A stretch of 64,000 bases of DNA from an uncultured Bacteroidales bacterium (GTDB taxonomy: Bacteria; Bacteroidota; Bacteroidia; Bacteroidales; Bacteroidaceae): contig CACZBX010000001.1 of the NCBI GenBank assembly GCA_902779535.1, positions 62,001 to 126,000 on the forward strand, read 5' to 3'. Below, in pieces: positions 1 through 8,412 of this stretch (the first letter of the stretch is position 1; every line of letters starts with the position of its first letter). Both the position numbers and the translations under genes were made by a program. The notes beneath the pieces were generated by a model. It was not told the origin of the DNA and did not search any database. It saw nothing but the letters and a program-made list of their open reading frames with translations.

Positions 1-9
1 TTCATGTTG

Positions 10-17
10 TATTTTTG
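10..17 (+). promoter_or_regulatory. queA-folK promoter, -7 element
   Basis: TATTTTTG matches the Bacteroidetes -7 consensus TAnnTTTG and lies 62 bases before the queA start. The -33 TTG would fall at or beyond the window edge, so only half the promoter can be judged. Confidence 0.5.
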
Positions 18-79
18 CACCATATTTCATTTTGCTTCTCATGAACGAATGAGTAGCCTCTTTTCAAAACAATAGGTAT

Positions 80-1135
80 ATGAAACTTTCACAATTCAAA
101 TTCAAACTGCCAGAAAACAAAATCGCTTTATATCCGGCACGTTACAGAGATGAATGCAAACTAATGGTCATTCACAAGTCAACAGGCGAAATCGAACACA
201 AAACATTCAAAGATATTATCAATTATTTCGACGATAAAGATGTCTTTGTATTTAACGATACAAAGGTTTTCCCTGCACGCCTCTATGGAAACAAAGAAAA
301 AACCGGTGCACGCATTGAGGTTTTCCTGCTTCGTGAATTGAATGAACAGTTCAGACTATGGGATGTTCTGGTTGATCCGGCACGTAAAATCCGTATTGGA
401 AATAAGTTATACTTTGGTGAAAATGATTCCATGGTTGCCGAAGTGATTGACAATACCACATCTCGTGGCCGTACCTTGCGTTTCTTATACGATGGTCCGC
501 ACGATGAATTCAAAAAAGCCCTCTATGAACTGGGTGAACCACCATTGCCTACATTCATTAAACGAAACGTAGAAGAAGAAGATGCTGAGCGTTTCCAAAC
601 GATCTTTGCCAAGAACGAAGGAGCCGTTACTGCTCCGACCGCCGGTCTTCATTTCAGTCGCGAACTGATGAAGCGTATGGAAATTAAAGGTATCAACTTT
701 GCATACGTCACGCTTCATGCCGGACTGGGCAACTTCCGCGAGATTGACGTAGAAGACCTGACAAAACATAAGATGGATTCCGAACAGATGTTTGTCACGA
801 AAGAAGCATGCCATGTCGTTAATGAGGCAAAAGATCACGACAGAAATATCTGTGCTGTAGGTACAACCGTTATGCGGGCACTCGAGACTGCAGTTGGTGC
901 CGATCAACGCTTGAAAGAATATGAAGGTTGGACAAACAAGTTTATCTTCCCTCCTTATCCGTTCTCTTTAGCCAACAGTATGGTCAGCAACTTCCAGTTA
1001 CCATATTCTACCTTGCTGATGTTAACATGTGCATTCGGTGGTTACGAACTGGTGATGAATGCTTACGAAGAAGCTCTTAAAGGCGACTATATGTTTGGAA
1101 CATACGGAGATGCAATGTTGATCCTGAATAAATAA
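80..1135 (+). CDS. queA: S-adenosylmethionine:tRNA ribosyltransferase-isomerase QueA
   Basis: Cytoplasmic enzyme that transfers and isomerises the ribosyl part of S-adenosylmethionine onto 7-aminomethyl-7-deazaguanine in tRNA, giving epoxyqueuosine at the wobble position of Asp, Asn, His and Tyr tRNAs. The 351-residue length is normal for the family. Family signatures seen are [10 protein letters not shown] at 59-68 and [12 protein letters not shown] at 181-192. The start at 80 gives the usual MKLSQFxFxLP N-terminus and sits 62 bases behind a good promoter. folK follows after 4 bases, so the two are almost certainly cotranscribed; queuosine and folate routes both handle pterin-like chemistry, but the link may only be positional. 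Nothing unusual. Confidence 0.96.
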   Translation: MKLSQFKFKLPENKIALYPARYRDECKLMVIHKSTGEIEHKTFKDIINYFDDKDVFVFNDTKVFPARLYGNKEKTGARIEVFLLRELNEQFRLWDVLVDPARKIRIGNKLYFGENDSMVAEVIDNTTSRGRTLRFLYDGPHDEFKKALYELGEPPLPTFIKRNVEEEDAERFQTIFAKNEGAVTAPTAGLHFSRELMKRMEIKGINFAYVTLHAGLGNFREIDVEDLTKHKMDSEQMFVTKEACHVVNEAKDHDRNICAVGTTVMRALETAVGADQRLKEYEGWTNKFIFPPYPFSLANSMVSNFQLPYSTLLMLTCAFGGYELVMNAYEEALKGDYMFGTYGDAMLILNK

Positions 1136-1139
1136 AGCT

Positions 1140-1604
1140 ATGTCAACTGTTTATCTTGGATTAGGCACTAACTTAGGTGATAAAGAGGTCCAATTGCGAA
1201 CAGCTGTCAACGAAATAGAAAAGCGGATAGGTCGTATTATGATCCTATCCGCTTTTTACACGACTATACCCTGGGGCTTTACTTCTGAACATACCTTTCT
1301 TAATGCAGCCTGTGCTGTAGAAACATCCCTTAATCCGTACGAACTTTTATCTGTCACACAAGATATCGAGAAGAACCTTGGCAGAAAGCATAAATCCGTT
1401 GATCATCATTATGCCGACCGTTGGATTGATATCGACATTCTTTTCTTCGATCAAATCATTATTCATGAAGCAGACTTACAAATTCCACATCCTTTACTGA
1501 CCAAACGTGATTTTGTCCTGAAACCATTGGTAGAGATTGCCCCCGACCTCGTTCATCCAATCAATCATCTTACCATTCGTAAACTTTGGCAAGGAATCAA
1601 TTAA
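1140..1604 (+). CDS. folK: 2-amino-4-hydroxy-6-hydroxymethyldihydropteridine pyrophosphokinase FolK
   Basis: Transfers pyrophosphate from ATP to 6-hydroxymethyl-7,8-dihydropterin, the step before dihydropteroate synthase in folate synthesis. At 154 residues it is a stand-alone HPPK, not a FolB/FolP fusion. Seen motifs: GLGTNLGD at 7-14 in the N-terminal strand and loop, the metal/ATP signature DRWIDIDIL at 93-101, and IPHPLLTKRDFVLKPL at 115-130. It begins 4 bases after the queA stop and is followed by a strong bidirectional terminator, so it ends the operon. Confidence 0.96.
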   Translation: MSTVYLGLGTNLGDKEVQLRTAVNEIEKRIGRIMILSAFYTTIPWGFTSEHTFLNAACAVETSLNPYELLSVTQDIEKNLGRKHKSVDHHYADRWIDIDILFFDQIIIHEADLQIPHPLLTKRDFVLKPLVEIAPDLVHPINHLTIRKLWQGIN

Positions 1605-1645
1605 ATGTACCGCCTACGTGGCTCACCTCGTTTTCTTGATAAAAT

Positions 1646-1686
1646 AAAAACCCTCCTTCCTAAATATTTTAAGAAGGAGGGTTTTT
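1646..1686. terminator. Bidirectional terminator between folK and rubrerythrin
   Basis: Arms 1646-1659 and 1673-1686 form a 14-bp perfect stem (core CCCTCCTTC / GAAGGAGGG) flanked by A and T tracts on both sides. It can stop transcription from folK (plus) and from the rubrerythrin gene (minus), which converge here. Confidence 0.9.
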
Positions 1687-1702
1687 TAGTAATAACTTTA
1701 AC

Positions 1703-2284
1703 TTAGAAATTGGTCTTTTTTACTTCAAAATAGGCCTGTGGATGCTGACATGCAGGACATTCTGTTGGAGCTTCTTTTCCAACATGGATATAACCACAAT
1801 TTCTGCATTGCCATACCACTTCTTCTTCCTTTTTGAAAGTTGTACCTTCTTCAAGGTTCTTCACAAAAGCTAAGTATCTTTCTTCATGTCCTTTCTCAGC
1901 AATTGCAATACGACGATACATCTCAGCAATTTCTGGGAATCCTTCAGCGTCGGCCACTTCAGCAAAGTGAGGATAAGCCTCTACCCATTCCTCATTCTCG
2001 CCGGCAGCTGCTGCCTTTAAGTTATCGATTGTCTTTCCGATGACTCCAGCAGGATAAGAAGCTGTTATTTCCACTGTTCCACCTTCCAAGAATTTGAACA
2101 TACGTTTTGCGTGTTCCTTTTCTTGTTCTGCTGTTTCCAAAAATATAGCTGATATTTGTTCATAACCTTCCTTTTTTGCTGCACTTGCAAAGAAGGTATA
2201 ACGATTTCTTGCTTGAGACTCTCCAGCAAAAGAGGTCAACAAGTTTTTCTCAGTCTGTGTTCCTTTAATACTTTTGTTAGCCAT
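1703..2284 (-). CDS. Rubrerythrin (ferritin-like diiron plus rubredoxin domain)
   Basis: Non-heme diiron peroxidase that reduces hydrogen peroxide in anaerobes, taking electrons through its rubredoxin iron. The 193 residues split into a four-helix ferritin-like domain (about 5-145), with carboxylate/His ligand runs such as ESQARNRY at 22-29, EQEKEH at 53-58 and the E130/H133 pair, and a C-terminal rubredoxin knuckle with Cys160, Cys163, Cys176 and Cys179. It is normal length for the family and cytoplasmic (no signal peptide). The radical SAM gene lies 25 bases upstream in the same orientation, so readthrough is possible, although peroxide-stress genes usually also have their own promoter. Confidence 0.96.
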   Translation of the reverse strand: MANKSIKGTQTEKNLLTSFAGESQARNRYTFFASAAKKEGYEQISAIFLETAEQEKEHAKRMFKFLEGGTVEITASYPAGVIGKTIDNLKAAAAGENEEWVEAYPHFAEVADAEGFPEIAEMYRRIAIAEKGHEERYLAFVKNLEEGTTFKKEEEVVWQCRNCGYIHVGKEAPTECPACQHPQAYFEVKKTNF

Positions 2285-2309
2285 AATAAATATAATTAAG
2301 TGAATAATT

Positions 2310-3089
2310 TCAATAAGATACAGAGCAAGGAATACCCAATGCTCTAACTTTATCTGCTATTGCGTTCAGTTTTACCGGGGAAGCTTTCTTTAAGTCATGA
2401 TCTGGCGTTTCTCTGTCAATAGTATAAACCATCACCTGTTGTGGATTGACGGCCCGAACAGCATTTAACCAAGGAAGAACATAATTATCCGAAGTGTTAT
2501 CTACACTTGTTCCATTGGTACTTCCTTCCATAAACATCGTTTGGATTATCAAGTGACCATTGAAACGCATCATGTCATTGATGATTCTCTTCACATTATA
2601 TTTTCTTTGTACCGGACGGTCTACTAAGTTTATATATGAAACATCGATGGTATCCAACTTCAAGATATTATTATCTACTTTTCGAAGTGCTTCAAAGACA
2701 ACTTGCTTATGGATAAACGTTGCATTGCTCAAAACACTCACTTTAGCGTTGGGAAAATATTGATCACGCAAAGCAATTGTATCATCAATGATTTTTCCAA
2801 ACTCAGGGTGAGCGGTAGGTTCTCCATTTCCGGCAAATGTTAAAACATCTGGTTTCGGTCCTTTTTCCGTCATTTCAATAAGTTTCTTTTCCAATGCTTC
2901 CTTAACCTCCGTCCGGGTGGGCAACGACTGATGAGGGCGATGGTCACCATTGAAACCACATTCACAGTAAATACAATCGAACGTACAGAACTTACCATCA
3001 CCAGGAAGTAAGTTTATTCCCAAAGAGACACCCAGTCGGCGACTGTGGACAGGCCCAAATATAGGAGAAGAGTAAATAATCGTTGACAT
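2310..3089 (-). CDS. Radical SAM protein (COG0731-like)
   Basis: A 259-residue radical SAM enzyme. The [4Fe-4S]-binding CxxxCxxC motif is Cys35, Cys39 and Cys42, and GNGEPT at 87-92 is the S-adenosylmethionine-contacting GGE-type motif. The N-terminal FGPVHSRRLGxSLGI-type stretch and the GNGEPTxHPxF layout are typical of proteins loosely annotated as wyosine-synthetase-like or activating-enzyme-like; those are widespread in Bacteroidales and the substrate is not known to me. There is no SPASM domain or extra Cys cluster at the C-terminus. Function beyond radical SAM chemistry should be left open. The next gene downstream is rubrerythrin. Confidence 0.85.
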   Translation of the reverse strand: MSTIIYSSPIFGPVHSRRLGVSLGINLLPGDGKFCTFDCIYCECGFNGDHRPHQSLPTRTEVKEALEKKLIEMTEKGPKPDVLTFAGNGEPTAHPEFGKIIDDTIALRDQYFPNAKVSVLSNATFIHKQVVFEALRKVDNNILKLDTIDVSYINLVDRPVQRKYNVKRIINDMMRFNGHLIIQTMFMEGSTNGTSVDNTSDNYVLPWLNAVRAVNPQQVMVYTIDRETPDHDLKKASPVKLNAIADKVRALGIPCSVSY

Positions 3090-3151
3090 TGTATTCGTTG
3101 TTTATGTTTGGAATCGTAAAGATACAACAAAGTTTTAATTTTTGATTAACT

Positions 3152-5161
3152 TCATTTAATTTTCCACCTTATTTGCAAATAAATATCTTGCTTATAATGA
3201 TGTGGAATCCTGTCTAATCCTGTACCTATTTCTTGCTTATTCAGATAATTGGTTTCTGCAAATTTACATTGCAGAATCACATTCTTGAAGATTTCATATC
3301 GTGCGTTGAGGGCAATCCGAAAACCTTTGTCGTAAAAAGAAGGGATTGAGAACGAATAAAGCAATCCTTTCTCGTAGACTGATATTCGCGATGCATAATC
3401 ATCAGTATTAAACCAAGAAAAAGTGGCATCTAAGATCAATGGTATTTTTTTCCAAGAATAACCAAAGTGTTGTGAGACTAAATAACCCTGTGATGGTTTT
3501 TTATAGGAATAATCTATCCGATTATATTCCATGATTGTTTTGATATTCCATTGTGCTTCCGAATAATTCAATTGGTATCGAAGTCGGTGTTGATTGGTCG
3601 TTCCTATAAGCTTTTCTTTATCCATTGTATAATCACGAGGTTTATTTTTGTATTTATATTTTATGAACATATTCAGTTCATAACGTGGTGAATAAGTCAG
3701 TTGCACAACCCCATCAAACCCTTTTGTTCCAGCTTCATTAATGAGATATTTCTTATAAGGAAAATAAAAGAAGTCACCATAACAATTTAAAAATACATTT
3801 CGTAATAGTTTGGTTTCCAACCCTATATAAAATGCGTTCTCATTTTGAACCCTTCCTCCTTCCGCAACGGAGCGAGCATAAAAACTTTGATATTTCATAT
3901 CATACCACCTGTTCATAACTATTATCTGAGTATGAATATTTGGTAAATAACGTAGTATATTCAATGATGCTATTCTTCCTTTCTTATCCAATGCTGTTTC
4001 TCCAAAAAGAGAAAACTTTCCCATAAAGAATTTATAGTTCATTCCTATATTCAAGAAATCTCTGCCGCGTGGATCAAACGTGTTATAATACTTATGAACA
4101 GGATTCAATACTTTGTTGAAAACATTATAAACAGATGTCAATCCCCATTCTATATAACTTCCATTATAATCTAAATGACTACCTATCAACTGATTATTTA
4201 GTGTATGATTCTTTTCTATTTCTTTCGTGGTACGATGCAATCCATCTTTTTTCAACGATCTTATAAACAAGTTATCCACTATTCCGTCCATTTTTCTATA
4301 TGAATAAAACACATCCCATTTCCAACGTTTCGATAGTTGATAACTTATCCCGGTTCCCTGAAGATAATTAAATTCATCCGTTGAAGAATGTTTCTTTAGC
4401 CCTGTATTTCTATTTAACAATGTATTCAAACTTACTGTTTTACCCAGACTGAAATTGGTATTGACAACCATTCCATAACCATAATTAACCCGGTAGTTAC
4501 CTAAAACAAACGTATGAATCCTACCAATGTTGTGCATATATAAATAAGGAGAATAGAAATCAAATCCTTTCTTGTTTGTTCCGGAAAAGAAAGGTTCACC
4601 CGCATCATTTTCCATGGTTATGCCAGCATATACTCGTGTATTATAATGAAATTGATAACGCGTTGTATGATGATAAGGATATCCTTTATACGTTTTTTTA
4701 TATCCTTCTCTTTTATACAACGGAATATCTATTCTGGAAATCAAGTCATGTTTTCCATATTTAACCAGGTTTTTCAGATTGATCTTATTAGGCTTAGGAT
4801 GAGGTTGCTTCACTATAATAAAATACTTTAGTAATTGAAAGGTATTTTTATCCATTCCTTCGACCATCATCAATTCTTTATTTGTCATCATTGGTCCATA
4901 TTTATAAAGATAATAAAGAATGTTTTCTAATAACTTATCTGATAAAAAAGGAAAACTTTCCAGATCCTCTTTCGTTGCTTCATTGATATTCAATGGATTT
5001 ATCAAATAGTCGGAAAGTTCTTCCATATAGAATTCCACATTAATATCACCATCACCAACTTGTTCAGCCAAGTCTTCCAAAACACCTTGTGAATGACATC
5101 CATTCACACAAAAATAAGTTTGCATTGTTATTAATAATAACATTTTAAATAGTTTATTCAT
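3152..5161 (-). CDS. Helix-hairpin-helix protein with outer-membrane barrel-like C-terminus
   Basis: Exported 669-residue protein. After a signal peptide (about 1-24) comes a ComEA-like tandem helix-hairpin-helix region at about 55-118 (NINEATKEDLESFPFL, then a second hairpin ending near VEGMDKNTFQLL). The rest, about 140-669, is rich in alternating aromatic strands (YRVNYGYGMV, YKYKNKPRDY) and ends in IRWKIK, which suggests an outer-membrane beta-barrel. HhH pairs bind DNA backbone in ComEA, so a role in DNA handling at the envelope is possible, but HhH domains in these Bacteroidetes proteins may also mediate protein contacts. Monocistronic, divergent from DUF4294. No characterised homologue recognised. 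Confidence 0.75.
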   Translation of the reverse strand: MNKLFKMLLLITMQTYFCVNGCHSQGVLEDLAEQVGDGDINVEFYMEELSDYLINPLNINEATKEDLESFPFLSDKLLENILYYLYKYGPMMTNKELMMVEGMDKNTFQLLKYFIIVKQPHPKPNKINLKNLVKYGKHDLISRIDIPLYKREGYKKTYKGYPYHHTTRYQFHYNTRVYAGITMENDAGEPFFSGTNKKGFDFYSPYLYMHNIGRIHTFVLGNYRVNYGYGMVVNTNFSLGKTVSLNTLLNRNTGLKKHSSTDEFNYLQGTGISYQLSKRWKWDVFYSYRKMDGIVDNLFIRSLKKDGLHRTTKEIEKNHTLNNQLIGSHLDYNGSYIEWGLTSVYNVFNKVLNPVHKYYNTFDPRGRDFLNIGMNYKFFMGKFSLFGETALDKKGRIASLNILRYLPNIHTQIIVMNRWYDMKYQSFYARSVAEGGRVQNENAFYIGLETKLLRNVFLNCYGDFFYFPYKKYLINEAGTKGFDGVVQLTYSPRYELNMFIKYKYKNKPRDYTMDKEKLIGTTNQHRLRYQLNYSEAQWNIKTIMEYNRIDYSYKKPSQGYLVSQHFGYSWKKIPLILDATFSWFNTDDYASRISVYEKGLLYSFSIPSFYDKGFRIALNARYEIFKNVILQCKFAETNYLNKQEIGTGLDRIPHHYKQDIYLQIRWKIK

Positions 5162-5230
5162 CCAGTAATTATATTATGTGTTTAAATACTAAAAATAATT
5201 ATCAATCATACAATAAATCACTTTTCTTAC

Positions 5231-5238
5231 TACTTTTG
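5231..5238 (+). promoter_or_regulatory. -7 element immediately before the DUF4294 gene
   Basis: TACTTTTG matches TAnnTTTG exactly but ends only 5 bases before the ATG at 5244. If used, the transcript would have almost no leader. No clear TTG at the -33 spacing is visible. Confidence 0.45.
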
Positions 5239-5243
5239 TAAGT

Positions 5244-5843
5244 ATGAGAAAGAGGATTTATTATATAGTATCTCTACTGATTATTTCTATATCTCTTTAT
5301 GGACAAGAAGATTCATCTGAAAAAATAATCGGTTATCGTGTACCTGCCATTGTATACGATGGTGATACTATTCCGAATATCAATCTTCCTGTTGTCTATA
5401 TCTTCAAACCTCTTATATTTAAAAATAATAAACAACGAAAAGAATATAACCGACTAGTCAGAGATGTCAAAAGAACATTGCCCATAGCCAAAGATATTAA
5501 TAGTATAATCATAGAAACCTATGAGTATCTTCAAACATTACCAAACGAAAAAGAACGTCAGAAACATTTAAAGAATGTTGAGAAAGACCTTAAGCACACT
5601 TATACACCTAAGATGAAGAAACTCACACTCAATCAAGGTAAACTTTTGATTAAATTGGTATATAGAGAAACCAATTCTTCTTCATACGAATTAGTTAAAG
5701 CCTTTTTTGGTCCTCTCAGGGCAGGATCTTATCAAGTTTTTGCTTGGATGTTTGGTGCAAGCCTTAAAAAAGAATATGATCCTACAGGAGCCGATGTGTT
5801 GACCGAACGTGTTGTTCTTTTGGTCGAGAATGGACAATTATAA
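5244..5843 (+). CDS. DUF4294 family exported protein
   Basis: A 199-residue protein of the Bacteroidetes-specific DUF4294 family; its function is unknown. A signal peptide (about 1-20, ending SISLYGQ) sends it to the periplasm. The family core runs from about 27 to 195, with GYRVPAIVYDGDTIPN near the start, a basic helical middle (KNVEKDLKHTYTPKMKKLT) and RETNSSSYELVKAFFGPLRAG later. The start is fixed by the signal peptide. Its last 6 bases overlap the stop end of the convergent methyltransferase gene, so the two transcripts must overlap. Nothing in the neighbourhood explains its role. Confidence 0.85.
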   Translation: MRKRIYYIVSLLIISISLYGQEDSSEKIIGYRVPAIVYDGDTIPNINLPVVYIFKPLIFKNNKQRKEYNRLVRDVKRTLPIAKDINSIIIETYEYLQTLPNEKERQKHLKNVEKDLKHTYTPKMKKLTLNQGKLLIKLVYRETNSSSYELVKAFFGPLRAGSYQVFAWMFGASLKKEYDPTGADVLTERVVLLVENGQL

Positions 5844-6377
5844 TGTCTTATCTCTCATTTTCTTGCTTATTTCCCATAATACTATCCCTGCTGTTACTGA
5901 TACATTTAAAGAATGTTTAGTTCCATATTGAGGTATTTCAATGCATCCATCACAAGCATCAACGACTTGTTGCTGTACACCTTTTACCTCATTTCCAAAT
6001 ACAATTGCATATGCCTTATCTTTCTCGGGCATAAAATTTTGTAGCATGGTGCTACCTTCAACTTGTTCTATAGCTAAGACTACATAACCATTATCATGAA
6101 GCTCATTGATTGCATCCATTGTACTTTTTTTATAAATCCAATCAACAGAATCTTCTGCTCCTAATGCTGTTTTGTGTATTTCAGGGTGCGGAGGAGTGGC
6201 TGTTATACCACATAAATAGAGTTTTTCAATACAAAAAGCATCTGAGGAACGGAATACCGATCCTACATTATATAAACTACGAACCTCATCCAAAACAACA
6301 GTTAGATGTAATCTTTCTGCTTTCTTAAATTCATCAACTGTCATTCTGTTTAGTTCAGTCACTTTTAGCTTTCTCAT
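5838..6377 (-). CDS. SpoU/TrmH-type RNA 2'-O-methyltransferase
   Basis: Cytoplasmic SAM-dependent methyltransferase of the SPOUT superfamily (179 residues, catalytic domain only, no N-terminal RNA-binding extension). The three TrmH motifs are visible: RSLYNVGSVFRSSDAF at 33-48, FGNEVKGV at 127-134 and IPQYGTKHSLNVSVTAGI at 148-165, the last forming the knot that holds the cofactor. Whether it acts on tRNA Gm18 or an rRNA position cannot be told from sequence. Its own promoter (CAAATATA on the plus strand) lies 20 bases upstream. Convergent 6-base overlap with the DUF4294 gene. Confidence 0.9.
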   Translation of the reverse strand: MRKLKVTELNRMTVDEFKKAERLHLTVVLDEVRSLYNVGSVFRSSDAFCIEKLYLCGITATPPHPEIHKTALGAEDSVDWIYKKSTMDAINELHDNGYVVLAIEQVEGSTMLQNFMPEKDKAYAIVFGNEVKGVQQQVVDACDGCIEIPQYGTKHSLNVSVTAGIVLWEISKKMRDKTL

Positions 6378-6815
6378 CTTCTTTATTTATATGCCGCAAA
6401 TATACTCAATAAATTAACAAGAATAGTTGATAACCTGTTTAAATCAAAATAAAAATTGTATTTGCATTTTTAACTTATATCCTTATACCAATATTTATTT
6501 ATTCTTACCAAATAATAATCATAAAAAATATCTCTTTTATTCAAACAGTATTTTTTCTTCTTATTAATCATTTGAAACTAGTTAATCTTTCACTTATATC
6601 TTTATAAACATACTGTTGATAAAGTATATAATTATTTTATTTTCTGCGTTTTAATATGTTTATAATTTTAATACAATTCTTCATTTTAGAATAATAAAAT
6701 ACAAAGCAAATAAAACTTTATTTATTTACTAACAGTTTCAACAGCCTAACATTATCATCATTTTTTTTCTTTAAAATAAAAACAAAACACATATAATAAT
6801 AAAAAGTGAATAACA
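6378..6815. other. 438-base AT-rich gap
   Basis: Apart from the methyltransferase promoter at its left end, this stretch between a minus-strand start and the end of the GH30 gene is very AT-rich with long A/T runs. I see no ORF with coding character, tRNA, clear hairpin or repeat in it. It could hold a small RNA that I cannot recognise. Confidence 0.5.
6397..6404 (-). promoter_or_regulatory. -7 element of the TrmH-type methyltransferase gene
   Basis: On the minus strand TATATTTG matches TAnnTTTG, about 20 bases before the start codon at 6377. Confidence 0.55.
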
Positions 6816-8258
6816 CTATTCATCCCAGAGAAAAGACACGATTGATTTAGGAGGAAGACTATATGAGATTGCTTTCTTTTTACTTTGAATGGTGATGCTT
6901 TTTTCTTTTTCTGCGTTATTGGTGATGACAAAAGCAAAACTTCCATCTGTATTTTTAAATGCGCAATAGGTAAGATCTTTATCATTTATATCCTTACTCT
7001 CAATACGTATAGCATTTGGTTTAACTACCGCTGAAAGATGAGTAAACATATAATAATGAGAATTACGTATGATGGTAGAATAATCATTTATATCAATATC
7101 GACTGCTCCATAACAAGTCCTACAACCTTTTGGTCGGTTAGGACCAAGATCAGTATCAAGCATAAGATTCCATACTATAACTGCTTTACACCAATTATTA
7201 AGTGTTCCTAAACCAAGTTCATTCATATCGGCTATCAATCTCTTTTCAATATTTCTTCCATCATTCCATGTTCCTATAGATGATTCAGTAAAAACAAGTT
7301 CCTTTTCAGGAGCTTGTTTATGGATATTCAATAATTCTTCTTTATGACCTCCATAATTATGGTAGGCTGCACCAGTTATGTAAGCACTGGCTTCTTCATC
7401 TTTATAGATATGTAGAGGATATTGGAACTGATCTTCCATTTGATCATAATTGTAATTATGGTCGAACACGTAAATCTTTGTATTAAGATTAGATTTTTTA
7501 AGAGTAGGACCGAGAGCTGTTTTTATAAAATCACGTTGTTCTTCCCATCCCATAAAAAGAGAAGCTGAGTTTCCTCTATTAAGAGGTTCATTCTGGATAG
7601 TAATACTATAAATAGGTATATTATAATTTTGGAATGCTTTAATCCATTTAACAAAATAATTAGCATAATCTAGGTAGTATGAAGGATTTAATTGACCTCC
7701 TGTCCATGAGTCATATGGTTTAAGTTCGATAAGATTATTTACTTTCATCCATTTTGGACATGTCCAAGGTGAAGCAAGTATTTTAATATTCGGATTGATT
7801 GCAAGTATTTCTTTCAAAATAGGAATGACATATTTTGTTTCTTCAGAGGTAAGATGGAAGTTTTCAATTCCTGGCTCATCACAACACGTATATTCATCTA
7901 AAGAAAAGTCGGAACATCCAATACTTACTCTTATATAACTGGTACCATATCCTTTTTCTGGAGAAAATGTTTCTTCTAAGAATTTAAATTTTTCATTTTT
8001 ATCCATTTGAGAAAGATTATAGCACGAGGAACCAGTAAGAGCAGCTCCAAATCCATCAATTTCTTGATAGGTAATAGATGGGTCAATGATAATAGCATTA
8101 TCGTGATGAGAAGAATTATCTATATTAAGTTCTAATTTTTTCAAGTCGTACTGTCGATCTGAAGTAGTAATATAAACAATGGCCTTCTTATTAAAAGAAC
8201 AGGATGTAAAGAAACAACTAAGTAAGATGATTAATAAAAAAGATAAGAACTTTTTCAT
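6816..8258 (-). CDS. GH30-family glycoside hydrolase lipoprotein
   Basis: Secreted retaining beta-glycosidase of family GH30 (glucosylceramidase, beta-1,6-glucanase, beta-fucosidase or xylanase subfamilies). The lipobox FFTSC puts the acylated Cys at 20, so it is membrane-anchored. The (beta/alpha)8 barrel begins near DGFGAALTGSS (69-78); the acid/base is Glu224 in QNEPLNRG and the nucleophile Glu325 in FTESSIG; a small beta domain closes the protein at 390-480. Its 480 residues match glucosylceramidase-like GH30. Substrate cannot be fixed from sequence. It is monocistronic, AT-rich compared with its neighbours and separated on both sides by long AT-rich gaps, which may mark a recent arrival. 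Confidence 0.9.
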   Translation of the reverse strand: MKKFLSFLLIILLSCFFTSCSFNKKAIVYITTSDRQYDLKKLELNIDNSSHHDNAIIIDPSITYQEIDGFGAALTGSSCYNLSQMDKNEKFKFLEETFSPEKGYGTSYIRVSIGCSDFSLDEYTCCDEPGIENFHLTSEETKYVIPILKEILAINPNIKILASPWTCPKWMKVNNLIELKPYDSWTGGQLNPSYYLDYANYFVKWIKAFQNYNIPIYSITIQNEPLNRGNSASLFMGWEEQRDFIKTALGPTLKKSNLNTKIYVFDHNYNYDQMEDQFQYPLHIYKDEEASAYITGAAYHNYGGHKEELLNIHKQAPEKELVFTESSIGTWNDGRNIEKRLIADMNELGLGTLNNWCKAVIVWNLMLDTDLGPNRPKGCRTCYGAVDIDINDYSTIIRNSHYYMFTHLSAVVKPNAIRIESKDINDKDLTYCAFKNTDGSFAFVITNNAEKEKSITIQSKKKAISYSLPPKSIVSFLWDE

Positions 8259-8284
8259 ATTTATAAATATATAAAGATTATTTA

Positions 8285-8292
8285 CAAAGATA
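8285..8292 (-). promoter_or_regulatory. -7 element of the GH30 gene
   Basis: Minus-strand TATCTTTG matches TAnnTTTG about 27 bases before the start at 8258. It faces the divergent porin promoter about 90 bases away. Confidence 0.55.
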
Positions 8293-8360
8293 ATAAAAAT
8301 GAAAAAGATACCTATTTATAGGTATTAAGTTATATAAGGTAAAATACAAAAAAATAGGTA

Positions 8361-8391
8361 TTGTGTTGCTTAAAATGCGGATATAATTTTG
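8361..8391 (+). promoter_or_regulatory. Promoter of the porin-imelysin-cytochrome locus
   Basis: TTG at 8361-8363 and TAATTTTG at 8384-8391 are 20 bases apart, a near-ideal Bacteroidetes housekeeping promoter. The start codon follows 21 bases later. Confidence 0.7.
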
Positions 8392-8412
8392 CATCACTAA
8401 AAAAAGGAACTT

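Noticed and set aside
485-907. 140-codon open frame opposite queA
   Set aside because: Antisense to a clear queA gene; no motif or promoter.
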